A DNA stretch of 7,251 nt from Bacillota bacterium (GTDB lineage: Bacteria > Bacillota > DTU065). The position numbers and the translations under genes are program-made. How positions within the stretch are numbered: position 1 is the stretch's first letter; the number at the start of each line of letters is the position of its first letter. The DNA is taken from NCBI GenBank assembly GCA_012842235.1, contig DUTE01000415.1:1-7251 (forward strand), read 5' to 3'. This document shows, one piece after another, positions 6,093-7,251 of this stretch. The notes under the pieces are model-generated. The model was not told the DNA's origin, searched no databases, and was given only the letters and a program-made list of their open reading frames with translations.

Positions 6093-6808
6093 AAATGCTT
6101 CTCTCCTTTCAGTTCTAAAGCAAACATTAACATTGAAAGAGCAGCTATACTAGCAGTCTCTGTACGCAATATTCTTGGTCCAAGAGTATATAGAGGACTT
6201 TCTAATGCTAGTGCTTCTTCTTTAGATAACCCTCCCTCAGGGCCAATAACTATACCTATCTTTTCTGGGGATTCTAAAAATGCTTTATTTAAATGATCGT
6301 ATCCTTGTTCCCAAAACACGAGTTTAAGACCAGAAAAGTCGTGCCATTTAGCAACAAACTCAGACCACAAAAGAGGCATAGAGACCTCAGGCTTCACTAC
6401 TCTATGTGATTGCTTAGCAGCCTCAAGAGCAACTCTATTCAATCTCTCTATTTTATTTTTCGCACTTTTGTTATCCCATTTAACAACACTTCGCTCTGTT
6501 TGCACAGGAACAATCCTAGATACACCAAGTTCTACTGCTTTTTGAACGATAAAGTTGATCTTATCACCTTTAGGGAGCCCTTGATAGAGAGTGATCTGAT
6601 AAGGTGGTTCACTAGAGGGCATCTCGGCAAGAACTTTTACTTTCGCTTCCTGTTTACCTAAAGAAAGAACTTCTCCTCTGTATAGTTTTTTCCCATCAGA
6701 TAGAAGAATTTCCTCGCCCACTCGTAGCCTTAAAACTTGCATATGTTTTAATTCTTCACCTGTGATGGTTGTCTCTAGTTGAACCTGAGAAACAAAAAAC
6801 TGCTGCAC
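6089..6808 (-). CDS. rsmE: 16S rRNA (uracil(1498)-N3)-methyltransferase RsmE
   Basis: SPOUT-class methyltransferase (B. subtilis YqeU family) that uses SAM to methylate N3 of U1498 in helix 44 of 16S rRNA. The 239-residue product has the usual length. An N-terminal PUA-like domain (about 1-68) is followed by the knotted SPOUT domain: GLPKGDKINFIVQKAVELG (77-95) with TERSVVK, RLNRVALEAAKQSHR (122-136), IGPEGGLSKEEA (188-199) and LGPRILRTETASIAAL (209-224), the last two forming the SAM-binding knot. A longer frame opens at a GTG at 6835, but the start at 6808 is preferred: it gives the family-typical MQQFFV beginning, overlaps the prmA stop as TAGTG, and has GGAGG upstream. The stop overlaps the mtaB start as TTGA. 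Middle gene of the modification operon. Confidence 0.95.
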   Translation of the reverse strand: MQQFFVSQVQLETTITGEELKHMQVLRLRVGEEILLSDGKKLYRGEVLSLGKQEAKVKVLAEMPSSEPPYQITLYQGLPKGDKINFIVQKAVELGVSRIVPVQTERSVVKWDNKSAKNKIERLNRVALEAAKQSHRVVKPEVSMPLLWSEFVAKWHDFSGLKLVFWEQGYDHLNKAFLESPEKIGIVIGPEGGLSKEEALALESPLYTLGPRILRTETASIAALSMLMFALELKGEKHF

Positions 6809-7251
6809 TAGATGACCGCCTCCAAAGCCACCCACTCACCACGATCGACTCGTTGCTTAATACTAAAACCGTGTTCTTCAAGGCTTTTTATAACCATAGA
6901 AGCTTTTGGTGTAATAATGCCTGAGAGAAGCCAGGTAAAGTGGGGTATTTTTTCTTTTAAAATAGGTATAAACTCCACAATAACTTCGGCTATTATATTG
7001 GTAAAAACTAGATCAGGAAATTCTTTAGGAAAGAGATTTGCATCTTTAAGAAGATCTCCCTCAATAACCTCTATAGCTTTATTTACATTGTTTTTTTGAG
7101 CATTTTCTTTGGCAGCATCTGTAGCTAATGGATCAATATCAAAAGCATAGACTTTAGCACCAAGTAACGCAGCAGCTATAGCTAATATTCCTGTTCCTGT
7201 ACCAATATCCCAAACAATACTAGGGTTTTTATAGCTCTTATGTTAGAGCTG
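6808..7251 (-). CDS. prmA: Ribosomal protein L11 methyltransferase PrmA, 3' part only
   Basis: SAM-dependent methyltransferase that methylates ribosomal protein L11 in the cytoplasm. The frame was read by hand from the window edge; the N-terminal half and start codon lie outside. Visible landmarks in order are the SAM-binding glycine motif DIGTGTGILAIAA, the acidic ribose-binding motif DIDPLAT, GDLL, the family signature DLVFTNIIAEVI (NIxA type), then SGII, and a C-terminus ending GEWVALEAVI as in PrmA proteins. The TAG stop overlaps the rsmE start in TAGTG, so the two are translationally coupled; prmA-rsmE adjacency is classic in Firmicutes. Oddity: the third codon from the edge (7243-7245) is an in-frame TAA where PrmA normally has leucine. 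All sequence downstream of it is intact, so I annotate a partial gene rather than a proven pseudogene. Family assignment is secure; integrity is not. Confidence 0.9.
6819..6823 (-). promoter_or_regulatory. Ribosome binding site deciding the rsmE start
   Basis: GGAGG lies inside the end of prmA, ten bases before the GTG at 6808. It supports a start at 6808 rather than the upstream GTG at 6835, which would add nine glycine-rich residues not expected in RsmE. Confidence 0.7.

Overview
The window reads as bacterial chromosome from a low-GC Firmicute, most likely a member of the Clostridia. The reasons are the gene order prmA-rsmE-mtaB-(HIT)-rpsU followed by nfeD-floA, strong AGGAGG-type ribosome binding sites, heavy GTG/TTG start use and a modest G+C content judged by eye. 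Every gene lies on the minus strand, so transcription runs from position 7251 towards position 1. Coding density is high and no gene-free stretch exceeds about 115 bases.

Region 1 (about 7251 to 4108) is a translation and RNA-modification operon. It holds the 3' part of prmA (ribosomal protein L11 methyltransferase), rsmE (16S rRNA m3U1498 methyltransferase), mtaB (tRNA ms2t6A37 methylthiotransferase), a histidine-triad (HIT) nucleotide hydrolase and rpsU (ribosomal protein S21). prmA/rsmE and rsmE/mtaB overlap by a few bases. A G/C-rich hairpin followed by a T-run closes the operon just after rpsU.

Region 2 (about 4090 to 29) is a separate operon with its own promoter: an ECF sigma factor of the SigW type, a zinc-binding anti-sigma factor, NfeD (membrane ClpP-class protease with a C-terminal OB fold), the flotillin-like protein FloA, and a small one-pass membrane protein of unknown function. 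It ends at a strong 13-bp hairpin terminator. Directly upstream of the sigma gene lies TGAAAC-N16-CGTATA, which matches the SigW-type ECF promoter consensus, so the sigma factor very probably drives its own operon. In Bacillus subtilis the equivalent yqeZ-yqfA(floA)-yqfB operon belongs to the SigW regulon but lies far from sigW. Here regulator, anti-regulator and membrane effectors form one self-contained envelope-stress cassette, placed where many relatives carry yqeY. The anti-sigma factor also has an unusual extracytoplasmic segment that looks like a short beta-helix (bactofilin-like), followed by a Trp/Phe-rich C-terminus.

Several starts are assigned from ribosome binding sites rather than from the longest open frame: rsmE, the HIT gene, rpsU and the anti-sigma gene. 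The partial prmA carries an in-frame TAA within nine bases of the window edge, next to a small inverted repeat. This could be an assembly-edge error or real gene decay.
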